Source: Thermoprotei archaeon ex4572_64 (GTDB lineage Archaea; Thermoproteota; Thermoprotei; Thermoproteales; Thermocladiaceae). Taken from it: a DNA stretch of 8,156 bases. Below the pieces are notes generated by a model, which saw only the letters and a list, made by a program, of their open reading frames with translations, did no database searches and was not told where the DNA came from. Of this stretch, positions 6,005-8,156 are shown piece by piece (positions within the stretch are counted from its first letter, which is position 1; each line of letters opens with the position of its first letter). Location: the NCBI GenBank assembly GCA_002254895.1, contig NJDF01000068.1:1-8156 (forward strand). Reading direction: 5' to 3'. The position numbers and the translations under genes were made by a program.

Positions 6005-8156
6005 ATGATAACTTACTTTATCATATTATCATCATCGTCGGTAGTTCTTGATATGAAGATTACACTCTTCTCACCATTAAATTCCGTATCTTCACCTCCT
6101 CTAACGTCACTAACTAGTGATGAGTTAGTTCAAGCATTTTCAGGTATCAGTATTGGTTTATCAAGTTTTGTTAAGTATTTTATAATTGATTTAGGTTCTG
6201 TAGCTACTATATTTCTAACTTTTCTATTAATGGTATGTACATACATGACTTACAGCGTTAAGAACTACATCAGTACTTTAAGACTATTTAAGTACTTCTC
6301 AATACCTATATCGACATTTCTGAACTACTTACTACTCATCACACTACTACTCTTACTTGACGACATTGTTAATTTCTCAGAAATTGTTAATCTTAAAGTA
6401 TTAACATCAAGTTCACTACTCTACTCGCTCATGTTCTTATCCATTATTTCTCAGCCGTTAAGTAATATCGTGTTAAGGGCCTTTCAACTACAGACACCAC
6501 TTAGTGTTGGTACTGAAGCATCTATGTTGATTCAGGATAGAGAGTATGTTAAGAAGTTATCTCAGTATTGGTATCAAGTTATTGATCTTGAAAGTATTAA
6601 GAGAGAAATTGAAGATACAGTAATCACACCCATCATTAAGTCTGAAAATGCTAGAAAGTACGGTGTTGAGATACCTAAAGGCATACTCTTCTTTGGCCCA
6701 CCTGGTTGTGGAAAAACCATGCTCGCTAAAGGTCTTGCAGGAAGACTTGGCTGGTCTCTAATAGTTGTAAATCTTGGTGAACTTCTAAGTAAATACTATG
6801 GTGAATCTGAGAGAAGATTGACAAACATATTCAAGCTTGCAAGAAAGTACTCTCCCTGCGTAATGATTATTGATGAGATTGACGCAATCGGTAAGGCAAG
6901 AACAAGATACGTCAGTGATGACGTTACACCAAGACTTCTAAACCTACTTTTAAGTGAGATGGATGGTCTGAACATAGATGATAGTAAAGTATTGGTAATA
7001 GCAACTACAAATCAGCCAGATCTACTAGATCCTGCACTCTTAAGGCCTGGAAGATTTGACAAGATCTACTACATACCACCACCTGATCTTGAAGCTAGGA
7101 AAGTAATGTTTATGAAGTTATTAGAGAAGAAGCCTAAAGTTAAGAACATAAATTTCGAAGAGCTTGCAAAAATGACTGAAAGATATAGTTATGCAGATTT
7201 AGTTGAGATTGTTAAAAGAGCATCATTAAAGGCTTTAAAAGAAGATAGACCAATTAGTCAGGAAGATCTTGAATGGGCTATTAAGACGCAAAGACCAAGC
7301 ATTAGTATCAACATGCTCGAGATGTATGAGAAGTTTAAACTAGCATATTGTAGATTTAAAGCTAAAGATGAAGCTAAGATCAGCATTAACATACCTGAAA
7401 CAACATGGAGCGATATTGGTGATCTAGATGAAGTTAAGAATGAACTTACTAAATGTGTAGAAATGTTAAGAAGTAGAAGTAGAATTATTGAAAAGATAGG
7501 CTTAAGACCAATTAGGGGAATTCTACTCTTTGGCCCACCTGGTTGTGGAAAAACCATGCTCGCTAGAGCTTTAGCTAACAGCTTCAAGATACCAATCATA
7601 GAGTTGAACTGTGCTGATCTAGCTAAGTATGGACCTGAAAGAGCAGCTTTAATAGTTAAGGAGGTGTTTAATCTTGCTAAAGATAATGCACCATGCATAA
7701 TCTTTATTGATGAGATTGACTCTATAGCTATGAGTAGAGAATCACCACTAGGCATGGTTTGGAGTGGTGTTATTTCTCAATTACTTATAGAGATGGATGG
7801 ATTGAGGTCCAGTAGTGAAGTCTTCATAATAGCTGCTACTAATAGACCATGGGCTGTAGATCCTGCACTTTTAAGACCTGGAAGATTCGATAAACTCATA
7901 TACATACCTTTACCTAATTGTGAAGCTAGAGTGAAAATTCTTGAAGTATACTTAAGAGGTGTCAAGTATGATAGTAAACTTATTGAGAAGATAGCAAAAT
8001 TAACTGAAGGCTATAGTGGTGCTGATCTTGCAGCACTTGTACGTGAAGCAAAAATGGAAATGATAAGCAGACTAGGAGATGACACAAACACTGATGAACT
8101 AGTAATTACTTATGAAGATTTTGAAAGAGCTTTAAAGAAAGTGAAACCATCAGTAC
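6005..8156 (+). CDS. Membrane-anchored Cdc48-like tandem AAA ATPase, 3' end outside window
   Basis: At least 717 residues with two AAA domains behind a membrane region. From ATG 6005, hydrophobic helices lie at about 60-82, 99-119 and 130-152, and one more straddles the start. D1 has Walker A GPPGCGKT (231-238), Walker B IIDEID (Asp290, Glu291), sensor-1 Asn in ATTNQP, and DPALLRPGRFD (342-352) with arginine-finger candidates. D2 has Walker A (510-517), FIDEID (Asp569, Glu570), AATNRP, and DPALLRPGRFD (619-629). Both ATPase sites look complete. Cdc48/p97 proteins unfold or extract proteins as hexamers. This one lacks the soluble N-domain and carries membrane helices, like the membrane-bound AAA proteins described in Sulfolobus, so membrane-protein extraction or quality control is a fair inference. 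No protease domain is seen before the edge. In-frame membrane coding continues upstream to about 5891, but without ATG, GTG or TTG. 6005 is thus the first conventional start, probably not the original one. Confidence 0.9.
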   Translation, partial: MITYFIILSSSSVVLDMKITLFSPLNSVSSPPLTSLTSDELVQAFSGISIGLSSFVKYFIIDLGSVATIFLTFLLMVCTYMTYSVKNYISTLRLFKYFSIPISTFLNYLLLITLLLLLDDIVNFSEIVNLKVLTSSSLLYSLMFLSIISQPLSNIVLRAFQLQTPLSVGTEASMLIQDREYVKKLSQYWYQVIDLESIKREIEDTVITPIIKSENARKYGVEIPKGILFFGPPGCGKTMLAKGLAGRLGWSLIVVNLGELLSKYYGESERRLTNIFKLARKYSPCVMIIDEIDAIGKARTRYVSDDVTPRLLNLLLSEMDGLNIDDSKVLVIATTNQPDLLDPALLRPGRFDKIYYIPPPDLEARKVMFMKLLEKKPKVKNINFEELAKMTERYSYADLVEIVKRASLKALKEDRPISQEDLEWAIKTQRPSISINMLEMYEKFKLAYCRFKAKDEAKISINIPETTWSDIGDLDEVKNELTKCVEMLRSRSRIIEKIGLRPIRGILLFGPPGCGKTMLARALANSFKIPIIELNCADLAKYGPERAALIVKEVFNLAKDNAPCIIFIDEIDSIAMSRESPLGMVWSGVISQLLIEMDGLRSSSEVFIIAATNRPWAVDPALLRPGRFDKLIYIPLPNCEARVKILEVYLRGVKYDSKLIEKIAKLTEGYSGADLAALVREAKMEMISRLGDDTNTDELVITYEDFERALKKVKPSV
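6690..6728 (+). repeat. 39-nt exact repeat, copy 1 (D1 Walker A)
   Basis: These 39 nt, from the codons before GPPGCGKT through the following MLA, are identical to 7527-7565 in the second AAA domain, with no synonymous differences. Other conserved motifs shared by the two domains, such as DPALLRPGRFD, do differ at third positions. Confidence 0.9.
7527..7565 (+). repeat. 39-nt exact repeat, copy 2 (D2 Walker A)
   Basis: Second copy of the repeat at 6690-6728, in the same reading frame, 837 nt downstream within the same gene. Confidence 0.9.

Noticed and set aside
7258..7965. Two minus-strand open frames that look hydrophobic
   Set aside because: Antisense to the second AAA domain; the hydrophobicity comes from reversed charged codons of the real gene.
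1..8156. CRISPR array, tRNA or rRNA genes, insertion-sequence ends
   Set aside because: I found no regularly spaced repeats, no cloverleaf with a TTCRA-type T-loop, and no transposase or flanking inverted repeats.

Overview
The window looks like a piece of a hyperthermophilic crenarchaeal (Thermoproteota, Desulfurococcales-like) chromosome. The DNA is AT-rich, and arginine and isoleucine are mostly AGA and ATA. Several genes have TATA-type promoters with very short leaders, starts include TTG and GTG, and Shine-Dalgarno sites are of the GAGGAGGT/GGTGAGGT kind. The protein families are archaeal: an RTDPGVSA-type TruA, a B12/radical-SAM family member, a membrane-bound Cdc48-like tandem AAA protein, and HEPN/MNT and PIN toxin-antitoxin genes. 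The assignment rests on family recognition, not on a search.

Left third (1-3180) is an accessory region with mostly minus-strand coding. It holds a HEPN-domain gene running off the left edge (1-376), a solo MNT nucleotidyltransferase (685-1119), and an MNT-HEPN fusion (1628-2218). The HEPN half of the fusion is cut short: its last ~35 residues lie in another frame just downstream (1527-1637), and the catalytic RNxxxH segment is gone. Between these genes are a degraded plus-strand reading frame (439-648, one internal stop), a candidate C/D-box guide RNA with its own TATA box (about 1291-1360), and a gene graveyard from 2219 to 3180. The graveyard contains a broken small membrane protein, the tail of an unknown frame, and a decayed PIN-domain toxin.

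Right two thirds (3210-8156) are plus-strand housekeeping-type genes. They are truA (tRNA pseudouridine synthase), an unrecognised 169-residue gene (4079-4588), a radical SAM protein overlapping it by 26 nt (4563-5867), and a membrane-anchored double-AAA ATPase running off the right edge (6005-8156). Two of these have odd 5' ends. The radical SAM protein begins where the middle of its family normally begins, lacking the N-terminal cobalamin-binding-like part. The AAA gene has convincing membrane coding upstream of its first usable ATG, joined to a well-placed ATG at 5887 only if one base is removed.

The recurring theme is gene damage. At least five loci show frameshifts, internal stops or deletions, concentrated in the toxin-antitoxin island but reaching into the 5' ends of two larger genes. 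The most interesting points are the C/D-box RNA candidate, the truncated radical SAM gene coupled to an unknown gene, the disarmed MNT-HEPN fusion, and the frame break at the start of the membrane AAA gene.
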